Assembly: GCA_029721435.1 (NCBI GenBank)
Contig: CM056573.1
Coordinates: 123,343,447-123,407,446 of the forward strand
Origin: Gymnothorax reevesii
Lineage: Eukaryota > Chordata > Actinopteri > Anguilliformes > Muraenidae
Direction: 5' to 3'
DNA: 64,000 nucleotides
This document shows, in pieces, positions 47,077 to 59,178 of the stretch; position 1 is the stretch's first letter, and each line of letters begins with the position of its first letter. Both the position numbers and the translations under genes were made by a program. The notes beneath the pieces were generated by a model. That model was not told the DNA's origin, made no database searches, and was given only the letters and a program-made list of their open reading frames with translations.

Positions 47077-48073
47077 TTCCTCCCGAGGATTTTTTCTTGC
47101 CGCTGTCACCACAGACTTACTTTCTATGGACGTTCAGGCAAGTATAAAGTCCATTCTGACAAATACTTGAGAAATGCTCCATTAAAGTAAAATTTTATTT
47201 TACATTACTACAAGCCGTCAACTGTTTTTCACATTTTATCCTTAAAATATGAACTTGTTTTGCCAATCAAGAGCAGATGCAGTATTAACTGAGTTCAATT
47301 GATTTTAGAAAGAGTACACAAAATTCTTACAGGAAGGTTACCAAAATAAAACACAGCCCTTTAGAAAACATCATCCATATTTTCTGAATGTTTCAGGCCT
47401 GTCACAAATGCATTTATTCCATTCAGTGGGAAATCCTGTGAAATTCTGCATCTGTACCACCCAGAACTTCGGGGAAAGAATTTGTTTGAAAGTATTTTGA
47501 AAACATTTCGCTGGCGATCGGATGTTCGTGGTAAAGAAAGCAACGCGCGGCCATGAGACCTCAATCCTGATGATCTGTAGGAAATTTGCGAGGGAGGGAA
47601 GAAAAGAAAGTAAACTTGTCTCTCTCCCAGACCTACCGTAAAGGGGAGAAGCCAAAGTCTTTCTTTTTCATATAAACTGAGAGATGCAGCTTGACCTCCC
47701 AGGCGTTAATGGACCACAAAATCACTCTGTGGCTTTGGCCAGAATTACTGGGAGTACAGGGTGAAAAAAAAACAGCCTCTCACCACATCTTTTTGTCAAA
47801 AGGTGGGCTGCCCAATCCTGTTCTTGGTAATCTACTAACCTGTGAATTTTTACAACAGCCCCCACTGAGAAGTCAAATGGAAGGGTCAGGCGTGCCAAAT
47901 TAAGGTTGAAATTAAAACTTAGAGGAAGGAAGATCTCTAGGACCAGGGTTGTAACCACAGGCTGAGGGGAGCATCTGTGATGATAAAGTCACGTCTTTGT
48001 ACCCCTGAGCAAAGTGCTTCTATTTACCTATTTGAATAACAGACGTTATGTAAAAAATGTTAAAAAATGTAAC
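47077..48073. other. No gene seen
   Basis: No coding domain or element ends recognised. Confidence 0.45.
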
Positions 48074-48075
48074 GA

Positions 48076-48265
48076 GGGGCGCCCCAGTGGCACATCAGTT
48101 ACGTGCGAATACCACACTAAGGCTGAGTTCTTTGCACAGTGGCCTTGGTTTGAATCTGGCCCAGGCCTTTTACTGCATGTCTTCTCCATTCTTCACCCCA
48201 CGTTTCCTCTCTATCCCTACTGCATTGTCAAATAAAGAACAAAAACTCCCCAAAAATAATCTTCA
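48076..48265 (+). mobile_element. tRNA-derived SINE
   Basis: A GGGGCGCCCCAGTGGCACATC head, a B box (GGTTTGAATCT, 48147-48157), a CTGCATGTCTTCTCC pyrimidine-rich body and a CAAATAAAG-type tail. This is the plan of the tRNA-derived SINEs widespread in spiny-rayed fishes. The A box is eroded, so Pol III activity is unlikely. Confidence 0.7.
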
Positions 48266-48340
48266 TTAAAAAAAATGACAAAAAAATTACCTATTAGTTG
48301 TCTGAAATATAATGCAAAGCAAAAGGCTGCTCCTCTATTT

Positions 48341-48765
48341 TGTTACGATCTAGACAATGAACCAGATGCAGAAGCAGAGTACAATCCAAAAGTCGGGTTT
48401 ATTGATAGAAATATGGTCATTAATGTGAGGGATGGAGCCCAGAGCATAATCACACAGTTCAGGTCAGATGGAGTGGGCTTGGTTGTAGGGCGTGAATGCG
48501 CATGGCCACAAGCATCCCGGGGGCGGTAGCCAGATGGCGACGACTCTTGACAGAGTAGAACTGTCAGAGTTTAATAGGAAAGGACAGAAGCGTTTAGTAG
48601 GAATGCAGCCCCAATTCGAATGACCGCAAAAGGCAGGGGAGGTGTGCCTAATAAAGTAGGCAGAGAAATGGACTGATGAGTGATTAATAGGATTGCAGTC
48701 CCAATCCTAGAGACTGAGAGAGTGGCTAGGGAGCCTGTTAATATCAGCAAGGCTACATAAAAAAC
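48341..48765 (-). repeat. LTR fragment (minus orientation)
   Basis: TGTTACGATC at 48341 would be the complement of an LTR 3' end; a minus-strand AATAAACC lies at about 48399-48406, as in the other reverse LTRs here. The other end and a target duplication were not found. Confidence 0.35.
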
Positions 48766-48779
48766 TTCTCAATTTAACC

Positions 48780-50570
48780 ATCAATAACAATTACAAATTA
48801 AAGCTTCGAGCAGCGTTGAAAAGGCCCTCGCACCCCTCGAGCACGTTAGGGGTGGTGGCAAGATGTTCACAGGTGCAGGTGTGCATTCACAGCCTTTGTA
48901 CACAGTCTAGCAGTGTCCAATGTGTTTTCCAGAGTGGAGTGCAAACAACATTCCTGAAATCAATAGGTGGAGTACGTTAGTGTGACGCCTGTTCATGAAA
49001 AAAAATTTAAATTTCAAAAGAAAATAATGGACGCTCTGTTGGGTTCAGGTCGTGGCACTATATAATTTTTTTATAAGTCTTGGCATTTTCCATGTCTCCA
49101 CCAAATTTTGTTCATGTAGGTGAACTGAACCATGAGAAATGTTTTGTTGAAATTTTCTGGAGGGCACTATGATGCCATTTTGATATGCCTGTGTGCAAAA
49201 CCTATACCATAGTAATGATAATACCGGGCTCCACGAGTGTGTTGATTTTTGTAAGTTTTCAAGCATGTTGAGACCCTCAAAAGGGCAATTCTTTTGAAAA
49301 AATAATTAGGGGGCGCTATAGAGCCATTGTGCCACATTAATTGCCAATTGGGGTATTAGGTAAATTGAAGACCATGAGGCACTTACAATTTGTGCAACCT
49401 TTTGCAAGTTTTCGAATATCCAAAGGCCTTTAATTGTGTGTTTGTAAAATTAGGAAAAATGCAGCAAATGGTAAATAGCTCACTTCCTCTTTGGCCAAAA
49501 AACTTTAAAAAAAAATTACCATCATCCTACATCACAAATTAAATGATCACACCCAATTGCATGAACATTTAAGCACTTTTATCTTAACACAGCCGGGGCT
49601 AGAGGGCGCTGTGGAGCCACCTGGTCACTCCCCGATCTAATATCAGCATATATTTATACTTGGGAGGAGGTTCTTACCGAGCTTTCGGGCAAATCTCACA
49701 AAGTATTTGGGAGGAAAAGCAATTTATTGTTTCACGGCGGAACATAAAAATTCACCGCGACGCCACGGATACATTGCTCGATTAATCTAAAAAAACTTTG
49801 TAATTTAACATCGGAAAGGTCTTTAGATGTCACATGCCAAATTTGAAGTTGATCCGAAAAATCTAAAAAATTTGCAATTTCAATTAAAAATGGCGGACTT
49901 TCTGTTGAGTCTAGGTCATGGCACCAACAGACTTTTATTTTTGAGTCTCAGCGTAACCTATATGGCCATCGAATTTCGTACATGTAGGTAAAACGGGCTG
50001 CAAGGGTTGCTTCATTGAAAGTTTCGAGGGGGCACTATTCTGCCATGTTGCCACGTGTGTAGGGGGTGCTGTAGAGCCACCATGTCACACCTAGTGCCAG
50101 ATGGGATATCAAATGAAATTGCATCATATTTTTAATCTATGTGCCAAGTTTGGCAAGCTATCAGATATGCTAAGGCCCTGAAAAATGTCTTCGTAAAATC
50201 TGAAAAAAACCCGGGAAATGGCTCATAGCCAACTTCCTGTGGGGCGAAAAAATATCTAAAAAATTGACAAAAAACTTCATTATGACTAATATTCGTTAGA
50301 ATCTGAGCAACTGCGTTCCAAAATGGCAGCGTGTTTGGTGGTGCTACAAAGCCACTGAGGCATGCTCAAGCACAAGAATAACAATAATTTCTCACACGAT
50401 TTTGTCAGCAAATTTTTGTGCATTTTCGGTCATGGCAAAGCCCTCAAAAATGCATTCTCGCAGCAGAATAATAATAATAATAATAATAATAAAAATCCCA
50501 TCAAAAGCAATTTTCCTTGCACCTTCTGCACTAGTGGGTGCTTGGGCCCTAATTATTTCCAAAGACGATA
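48780..50570. repeat. Composite dispersed repeat with internal duplications
   Basis: Head AATTAAAGCTTCGAGCAGCG plus GGCCCTCGCACCCC; tail (AAT)n then TTGCACCTTCTGCACT and GGGTGCTTGGGCCCTAAT. Inside, a unit starting near 49025 (CTGTTGGGTTCAGGTCGTGGCA) recurs near 49894 (CTGTTGAGTCTAGGTCATGGCA) and runs in parallel for several hundred bases. A GGGGGCGCTATAGAGCCA word recurs in varied form near 49148, 49310, 49610, 50030, 50063 and 50335. The family name is not assigned. Confidence 0.6.
50467..50492. repeat. (AAT)n microsatellite
   Basis: Eight AAT units within the tail of the composite repeat. Confidence 0.9.
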
Positions 50571-53339
50571 AACCATAAACTAAGAGGATACTGACTGCTT
50601 GCTGAGGGGCATATAGCAAGCAACAATCCAGCAACTGCACAGTCAAAATAAGGGTTGTATATAAACCACTCATGCGGAAGGGAATGGGGAACATGACTGC
50701 ACAACACCTGGCGGGGGAGGCATGGGGGACGTCAAACCAATCGAGTTAGACAATGTATCTACATGCAACACTTTTTATTCTTCTCTGATACTGAGATTTG
50801 CTAGCTGAGAGCAGAGGACCCTGGGCTGTAACAGCAAAGCGGCATTGTAAAAATTCATAGAAATGTAGAAATATCGGTGAGAAATGGTCTTGCAGTTTGC
50901 TGATGAACTAAACGCACGCAGTGGAGGGGCATTATAAATATTTCCACACCATTTAATCTGTGCCCTGTGCTGCATGGATAGAAAGCCCTTGAATGAGGAG
51001 CAACTGCAGTGATGGGAATGTGGATGTAAGAACAGGTTGAGTGTGAAACATCAGGAATAGGAAGTGCTGTAAATAAGTGCAGCCATGAAGAACACAGAGT
51101 AAAGTCCTTCTCTTTCAGGCCCTGAGCATAGCCAGGCCTCCATTAGGCTCCACAGAGGAAATCCAGAGCTGCAACCATTAGTGGGTTGATCGTTGATCGG
51201 GGGGGTGGTTTGACAAAAAACGGTTTCAGGGGCTGGGGGCTGGGACAAACATCAGAACCACATGGGATTGGCCCAATGACCTGCTATGACCTGTTATAGA
51301 GATTTATACAGTTCGTGAGGACCTGTCCAGAAAAAAACGGCTGCCGTCACCCCATTTTGAAGTGAGGGAGAAACAGAGAGAGAGTGAGCACTATAGACAT
51401 TGCAAAATTGTAATCTACAACTTCCCCTCAAAAGTATACGCTCTCTCTCTCTCTCTCTCTCTCTCTTCACCAGCACAATTATTAGTGGATTATGAGGGCA
51501 TTATCAACTTACGGATGTTTGGCCTAAAAAGACCCCCCCCCCCAAATAGCACTACTGGGTCTGTTGATGAGATGGTAGTGGCCTCACAGAATGACATGAT
51601 CATGAGGTTGACCATCGAGCCCTCTTCACCACCCCACTCAGGCTCCAACACACACACACATGCTCACACACAAACCCCTGGCCATTTCCCCCCTTACCGA
51701 CAAGAGGTTTGCTTTAAGAAAGAAGGAGAGAGATACAAGGACAAACACCTCTCCACCCCCATCTGCTGTTCTAGTTCAGAGGCTTTGACTTTTGATCAGA
51801 CTCCAATGATCCCATGGTGCAGGGGAGTGGAGGTTGTTCTGGGGGGCTTGGTGTACCCCTGGGGTCAGTCTGTGGTTCCTCTGTCACATCACAGTGTGAG
51901 ACATCTGACCAGAACCACTTGGGCCAGTCAAGTTGTGAGCTGGGCTTGGGACCCATTGTAGTGTATGAGTTATTGTGGGCTGTGATGTTGATCTGTCTAC
52001 AGGGATCATATTTAAAAAGCCTCTCAGAGAACAGAGTTTTGCTTTGGTGTTCTGGGATCAGCTTTGCTTTTTGATTCATGCTGCATGGTTATATTAGATA
52101 TCGACAGAGGAAATGCGATCGGAGATCAGCTCCTCTGCTCTGTAACATCTTATAAATACGAGCCCATGGCTAAAGGAAGTGGTGGTCCAGCACAATCGTC
52201 TGAGAACTAGGCTCGTAAATTCAATATGATATCACCTCATGTAAAGGAGGTTCTGGCTCATTTCTTCTGCTGGGGCCTTTCTGTGTAGAGTGTACAAGAC
52301 ATGCATGTCACAGTACATGATGGAGGGGGACTCATTCCCAGGGCATTGCTGTGACTACACAGTTTTAATCTCTAGTGTAAAGGTTTTTTCAAGTTCATTT
52401 TGGTTTTGAGGCGAGCCTGGTTGCTGCTGCTCTGAAAGCTGTCTTCCTAAACTTCGTCAAAACAACACACTTTAGGAAAACATGCTCCTTATTAATTAAA
52501 AATAATAAATTTAGCAGCACACTTATAGCTATGCACTAATTTTGAGGATTCAGTCGGTTGTTTCAGTTTCATTCCTGCCCTCTTTAGTAGCAGTAACACC
52601 AAGTTCATTTGCTGAAAAACAAAAGGGCTGGCAGTCAGAAAGCCCTCAGTGTACTGTACAATAGGTGTGTCATTCTCTTTATTAACTCTTGTCATAAGGA
52701 AACACTTGGGTATTACTTGTATTATGCAAATCAGTTTTTTTCCTGTTGTGCATGAGCCTATTTGTGGCTGTATAATTCTGTATTTTTGGCACAGAGACTG
52801 GGGAAAATTATTCCAGTGAAGAAAGACATTTGGAAATTCAATTACAGAATTATTTGGCAATTAAACTACGGAATTTATGGACGCTGGTGTGCATTGGGTT
52901 TAATTGAGGAAGCTCAGGTTTTGGGGCACCTCTCTGAGAGTGTTTCATGGGCTGTGTTTTCTATTCCAACACCTCTGTGGTCTGACTGACATTGAGGGGA
53001 TGCTGTAGTCTTAAGGAGCAATAAGTTCAAAACAGCAGTGGCTAAATGGCTGCCTCTCAACTATCTATTTGTTTGTCTGTTGGCCTCTTTGTCAGTCAGT
53101 CCATCCATCACTTATTCTTTCATGCTCATTATCTCACTCTGTCAATTTTTCTCCCAGTCTCTCACTCTTTAGAGATACTCCCACCCTGCCAGTTATCAGG
53201 GCCTCAGATCTCAAGCAGGTCATTGCTGGACGACGGAGGGCGAAGCGAGAAGGGCAGCGGTGAACTGCTGCACCAGCCAAAGTTCGGAGATTAAAAAGCT
53301 GTGCCTGTCCTTACTCCTCCCGAACACCACTGATTTCTG
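50571..53339. other. No gene seen; (CT)14 at 51441-51468
   Basis: Apart from the CT microsatellite and a C10 run near 51533-51543, no structure was recognised. Confidence 0.45.
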
Positions 53340-53700
53340 ATGTTTCTTGTTTTCTGTCCTGTGATGTGTGAATGAGAAGAGAGTGCATGAGTGTGCAAGA
53401 ATGTGTATTACGGGTGAGTGTGCAAGCTGTGCATGCGTGCTGATGTGAGTGGCTGTGCTTGTGTTTATGTGCAGTTGTGCACGTATGTTCGTGTAACTTT
53501 GCATTTGTGCGTATGTTTATGTGCGTGTGTCTCAGTGTACATGTGTGCATGTGCGTGAGAATGTATTTGTGTGTTTGCGTATGCGCGGGTGTGTGTATTC
53601 ATATACATGAGTGCATGTGCGTGAGTCTGTATTGGCGCGTATTTGTATGCGAGGAAGTGTTTGTCCGTGTGTATGTCCGTGTGCATATTTAAAGTTTTTG
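53340..53700. repeat. Degenerate TG-rich tract
   Basis: GTGTG words with GCATGTG, GTGAGTG and TATGT variants extend over about 360 bp. Long open frames on both strands here are by-products of the repeat. Confidence 0.8.
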
Positions 53701-56400
53701 TGGCATTTCCTGCCGTGGCACAGATTGGCAGTATATTTCAGTGTGGCACAGGACACACAGGCATTGTTTATCAGTGTTTGTTTGTTTGCCCGGGCAGAAA
53801 GGCTAAAACTGAACAGAGCACCTAACTTTGGTCTCTACTGGAAACAAGCAAATATTGTGTGTTTACTGCAGATGGTCCTGTGAACCCCTGCATCATGTGG
53901 AATAATGGAAACGTGCTGTAGAATTTTGTCCCCGTGGATTCTAGAATCTGGGCGGCAAAATTTTAATTCATCCCGAGCTGAATTTTAAAAATGTAAGAAA
54001 AGCCTTAGGTTTTATTAACTGCATGTCTGTCACCTAACAGTGTTTTCCCCTGAAAAGGAGAAAAAAGAGCTCATCCATGTATTTTATAAATGCCATTTAT
54101 TGAGAGCAGTAGGGTGAGGAAGTAAATGCCAACAGACTAAATACCGACAGAGAAAACAAACAGATCCTGGTTTGCGAGTGAACCTATTAAAAAGCTGATT
54201 TATTTCAGGTGCACGAGACGGTCTGTTTAGAGGCGACGCTCGCGGTCGAGCATGGAACGTTTATTTTCCCTCATTTTCCAGCCTGACAGTGAGGTGATGG
54301 ATGAGCGAAGCGCTCTGTGTCTCCGGCGGTGTCATGAGTGAGGAGCATCCAGGACAGATAGCAGCCACCCAGCTTGCACAGTTCTTGCAATGTTGAAGGA
54401 ATGAATTGGGAATTTTAGAATATTCACAATATATTTCAGTTACACTGCGGGAACATTTGGTGTTTACAATGGAATCTTGCCGCAATGAGCCTCTGCCTCG
54501 CCACATGGTCAGTACAAACTCTAGTGCTAATGGTGGGAACGGCTCATACCTGCAGGTCCTATCCCACGTCATTGACCCACCCCCTGGTCCTGTTTGCCTC
54601 TCCCATCTTCCCGGGGGGTCAAGCCCGGCCCTGAGCCGCCATCCTGATCTGGCCCCGTGCTGTCGGATGTTGAAAGATTCTCTAAGCAACAGCCTCTGAG
54701 TTGGAAAGCCATGGGCTAAACAGTTATCAAGCCTTTCCCGAGCACCTCATCCACTCGGGCGGCCTTGGCAAGGTCAGGAGTGGGCCAAAGGCACACATCA
54801 GCCGAAATAAACATAATTTATAACCTCCGTCTGTGCCAAACAATCTTTCCAGCCCCTAAGCAGCCGCCACTTTCTGCCATCAGTAGGACTGTTAAGCGCA
54901 GAGGATGACTGGGGCTGGGAAGCACAATGGAGACTGGAAATAAACCTGATCATTTGCCATTGGCTCAAAAAAAAAAACTAATTAAATAATTAACATGGAA
55001 CTGATTGCAAATTTGATGATATTACTCAGTGTTGCTGAAAAACATACTCTAAACCAATCAGACAAACAATCCTAAAAAGAGTCACTTGGCATTCTTTAGT
55101 GCGCTCAACTTTCACAAACTAAGGATTATGGCAAGAAGGTTATTCTCCAGTTGTAAGCAACACTGCAGGAAATAATACCTTGAAGTGGCATATGAGCAAA
55201 ACTTTGCATTTTTTTAAGCTGTAGCCATCATCTATGTATAATTACAAACCCTACAATTTCTGTGGTGGCCCAGCTTGCATCTACAGTAAATGGACTACAG
55301 AATAAATGTGTCAGGAAAGCTGCTTGTCTGATTAATGGGATTTTTACCACTAATCCAGCACAGCTAAGGGACTGTGTTCAAGATTCCACGGGGGTAATGG
55401 TGAATAAAATAAGCTTCAGCATGGTGTGATGAAACCTGTTGCCAATTATAAAATGCTACCGACCCAGGAGAAAACCTGAAACTTGTGGGCAATAGATATC
55501 TAAAATGGACTTGTCAAAACTACAAACATCATAAAAATGTCATGTCGACTGGTTTTGGAATGAAACAATGGTATATGTGATATGTGAATGAAACAATGGT
55601 ATATGTGAGCACTTCTGTTTTCTGAGTGTATAGATGACTCAAGAAATCCCATCAACAATACAATGAACAAATATCCCACTGATACCTCAGCAGGGTGCAG
55701 CCACGGGTATAGAAGAACAGTAAGGTCAACTGAGTCATCCTACTTCAACCTGGAGGACTAATGTTTTCTTTCTCTGTGGTTTCAAGGAGTATCTGTCCAG
55801 TATCTATTTCACTAAGATATTGCAATGCGTGGGGAGGTGGGCAACAAATCGCAGATGAATGGATAACAGAAACTAATGGCCTGGGAATGTCTTTCATTAC
55901 TTTTGTTGTCTTAACCTTGCTTTGGAGAAAGAAAAGCTAAATAAAGGAAGATTGACTTGATGAAACAAAATATGCCCTGATGAGCTGTTGCACCGCTGCT
56001 TTTGGGGGTGACGTGTCATCATTTGCCCAATGTCAGAAGAGAAAAATAAGATTTAATTGTTCCCATGGTTTTTTACAATGTGCATGCATTAAGGGTGCCT
56101 ACATTTGTTCAACTCACTGATTTTAATTCAGCTTCCTTTTTCACAGATGAATAGCTCTTTTTATAGATACTTATTATTATTATTTTTATAAGCATAGAAT
56201 TATTCCACAAAAATGTATTTGAGTGTCCTGACTTTAAAATTCCAGTCTTTTCAGAATATTCCCTCTTCATCATAGTTTTATTTACAATAACAGTACTTTT
56301 TTTTTCTGTGCTGCAAGTTTTGTGTTACATACATATCAACACAATTTCACTCATGATGGTTCACGGGGATGCATCCAGGGCTGACCTCAAATCCAACACA
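53701..56400. other. No gene seen
   Basis: 54690-54960 is GC-richer and free of simple repeats; the rest is AT-rich. A 19-base direct repeat GAAACAATGGTATATGTGA occurs at 55562 and 55590. Confidence 0.4.
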
Positions 56401-56454
56401 GTACACACAAACAATTCACACATACACACGCACACACACGCACATGCACACACT
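56401..56454. repeat. CA-rich microsatellite
   Basis: Interrupted CA repeat with CG and TG variants. Confidence 0.85.
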
Positions 56455-56565
56455 CATGGTTAGACTACCTGTTTGTCTTAGGAGTTTCAGAGGTAACCAC
56501 GATGCCAGGAGGGTGCAACATGCAAAATCCTCACAGGGAGACCCAGGGAACAATTTTTCATAGTT

Positions 56566-57685
56566 TTTAAAGGAGCAGTATGTAAGAGATGTATGTTGAT
56601 TAATCATGAAATGGCCCTGATATATCACCAGACATGAAGGAATGATGTTAATTTCAAATACTTTTATCACTGACAACAGTAGCCCAGCCAGAATATTCTC
56701 ATTACAAAAGCGAGGTTGCAGCCCACTAGTAATGTTGATGTTGTCATTTTGTGTTTTGGCTCGTTGCGCCGCCCTTCGCCTATCTCCCAATCACGAAGTC
56801 AGTAGCGTTTCGGCATCCAGGTTGCCAGTTACCACTGAGCTGCAGTTACTTGTGTTTTGGAGCAAATGACTGACGTTACTAAACCTAAAAGGCCTCGTTA
56901 TAATTCCCAAATACGTTGTAACAGAGTCAAAAACAAAACAAGGATCTGTATAGGACAAGCCTTTGAAAGATGGAGACGGCTGAAAGCAGAGAAGAATTTT
57001 AAGACCGAAGCCAAAGTTTCTCATTTCCTCCTGGACAGGTAAGATTCAGTAAAGTTTGGCTAACTTAATTCTATTTAATGTAGTCAAGGACATTTCAAAT
57101 ATTCTCTGAAGTCGAACAACGTTATATATGTTCGTTCATGGTACGTTAGTGCGTATGCAGGTGGGTCATCGAATTGACGAGGTAACGGATTGTTTGAGAA
57201 AAAAAACTGTGGCTCTTCATTGCTAACATTAGCAATGCATTATTAGAGTCTGTTTCTCTGGCATTATGCTGACACGGTGTGGAAACCGTTCCAACATTAG
57301 CACAGCCATTATGGCAATATAAAATATAACGAGACAGTATATTGGTGAAATAAGCCCTCATTTATTCTTTACATATATTACAGTATGGACTTTTGTGGAC
57401 TATCCACACAGAAGAGTTATGAGCAAGTTGACCAATAAGACCATTGCTAAAGTTAGTTAGTCATTAGTCTTGCTCTTTTCTGAACTGAAATGAACACTAC
57501 CCTGTGAGAGCAAATCATTGGTGATATTGAAACGTTGCCATGGTAGCTGCGAGTAGGAGACGTTCTTGCTGGATCCGGCAACCTCTCGTCTGGGGGAGAG
57601 AAGGAGGAGACACTGAGCTCTGCACTATTTTGAATGTGATTGCACTACCAGTTTTGGCCACAAACTTGCATATGGCTCTTTTAAA
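56566..57685 (+). mobile_element. DNA transposon copy, about 1.1 kb, with coding exon
   Basis: Ends are imperfect inverted repeats: left TTTAAAGGAGCAGTATGTAAG, right complement TTTAAAAGAGCCATATGCAAG. The left third holds an open exon with a splice donor. The rest has no transposase domain that I recognise, so it is probably an internally deleted copy. The superfamily is not assigned. Confidence 0.55.
56866..57038 (+). CDS. Transposon-borne first exon, unknown function
   Basis: ATG at 56866 opens 57 full codons that end in CAG|GTAAGA, a near-perfect splice donor at 57038/57039; read through, the frame would stop at once (TAA). The product is basic (KPKRPRYNSQIRC), then has AFERWRRLKAEKNFKTEAKV and ends FLLDR. 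This A-F-x-R-W-R-x-L ... L-L-D pattern is familiar to me from repeat-encoded proteins of fishes, where more zinc-finger or transposase-like exons follow. No second exon is recognisable here. It is intact but likely non-functional as part of a deleted copy. Confidence 0.5.
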
Positions 57686-57689
57686 GCAT

Positions 57690-58118
57690 TTGTTGCATCA
57701 GAGAACCTTCCTCAAGGTTTTTGATTACAGTGAAGCATTTGGACGCTAGCACAAGCTCATCATGAATGTAAAGAGCAGGCAGTGGGAGCGTCAGAGGGAG
57801 GTTTAGATCGTGATCTGGTGATGAAGTCTGGGTGGTGTGTGACTCCTTCCTCTCGCCACTCTGAGCCGTACTCCTTGTGCAATAAGTCAGGTAGGAGCAT
57901 GAGACATGAATGTGGGAAGTGCAATGCTCCAGATAGCACACAATGAGAGGAGCGGAGGCCATTCCTGTACACGGCTCTGCATGCTACCAGCTACCCATTA
58001 TACCTTTCACCAACTTAGTCCAGTGTGAAGATTTGACCTAATTTTAGATCAATGGAGAGGATAATTCCAGCAAACTGATCATTTTCTGTTGACAGTATTT
58101 TTATGTATCACATCGATA
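57690..58118. other. No gene seen
   Basis: No coding domain or repeat ends recognised. Confidence 0.45.
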
Positions 58119-58120
58119 AT

Positions 58121-58285
58121 ACGGGCAGCATGGTTGTTCAGTGGGTGGCCGTGTTGCCTCAGAGCAAGAAGGTTATGGGTTTAAATCTGGCCCGAGACCT
58201 TCTGGGGTCTTGCTTGTTTCGGATGATGAGGATTTGGGATGGATGGGGTTCCGGTGTGAATGGTAAAAATGTAATTTGTCTGTTG
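58121..58285 (+). mobile_element. tRNA-like SINE fragment
   Basis: The ACGGGCAGCATGGTTGTTCA head has an A-box-like TGGTTGTTCAGTGGGTGG (58131-58148); a B box GGTTTAAATCT lies at 58178-58188. GTTGCCTCAGAGCAAGAAGG between them is a common sequence of fish repeats of this kind. It fades out before a CT-rich run (58288-58320). Confidence 0.65.
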
Positions 58286-58320
58286 TCCTCTCTCTCTCCC
58301 TCCCTCTCTCTCTTTCTGTC

Positions 58321-59101
58321 AAGCTTACGCGTACACAAACTCAAGCCATTTGTGATGGGTAGCAGTGATTGCATTCGTTACATTTTCAGTCAAATTTTGT
58401 GATTTATCTGCATGTCTCTCCATATCAGTTGCAGAGTAGGTGTACAAGTGAATGCTTGTTTCCATATGTTCATGTGTATATACTTGTATCCTGGGTTAAT
58501 CTCAGTAAATGTGCTTCATAAGCGCTCCAGAAATCCACAAATGAAAAATCTGCAAATTTATTTCCCAGCATAACAGCTTTTCCATATGATGGGACGGGAC
58601 TCATTTATAATGTGTTTTCCACTTCTGCACTGCTCTGTTTCTCCAGGAGCTACCGTCTTTAAATGTTCGAGTGTTTAAGAGTTGACGGTTGCTTTGAGAT
58701 GATGGTGCATTAATGAGTGGTGAAATTCAAATTGTCCCTCACCTCAGCTTTAAAAAAGAGTCAAATCCTTTCACTCACCACACAGAACTCTACAGGTTTT
58801 TAGCCAAGCAGAAATATCCACTTTTACAGAGCCCCATGACTGAACAGCCCCTGTTCCACAAAGATCAGCACAGCAGTGTAATTTTAGTTTTTTGCTTATT
58901 TTCAGGTTTTTTTCTTGAATTTTGTGTTCCATCTGAGATTTCTTCAGCTCAGTGATCCAATTGGAAGGTAATTTAGATCACCTATGTTTAGCAATGTGGG
59001 GGACTGGCTCTTCATTGATATCTGAGTAGAGCTGTGGTGAATTCCCCCTCAGTCCTACCAGGGTGTGACGACACCCTTATTCTTAGACTTTTAAAAGACA
59101 G
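58321..59101. other. No gene seen
   Basis: No supported feature. Confidence 0.45.
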
Positions 59102-59131
59102 AAATGTGCACCTCTAGTGAGGTGCACATTT
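59102..59131. repeat. Perfect 13-bp hairpin
   Basis: AAATGTGCACCTC and its exact complement are separated by TAGT. The flanks give no T-run or target duplication. Confidence 0.85.
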
Positions 59132-59178
59132 TGGTCCCACCATCAGTTGTGAGGGTTCACATGTCCAAGGGAAACTAA

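Noticed and set aside
53311..53756. His/Thr/Cys-rich frames on both strands
   Set aside because: Translations of the degenerate TG tract.
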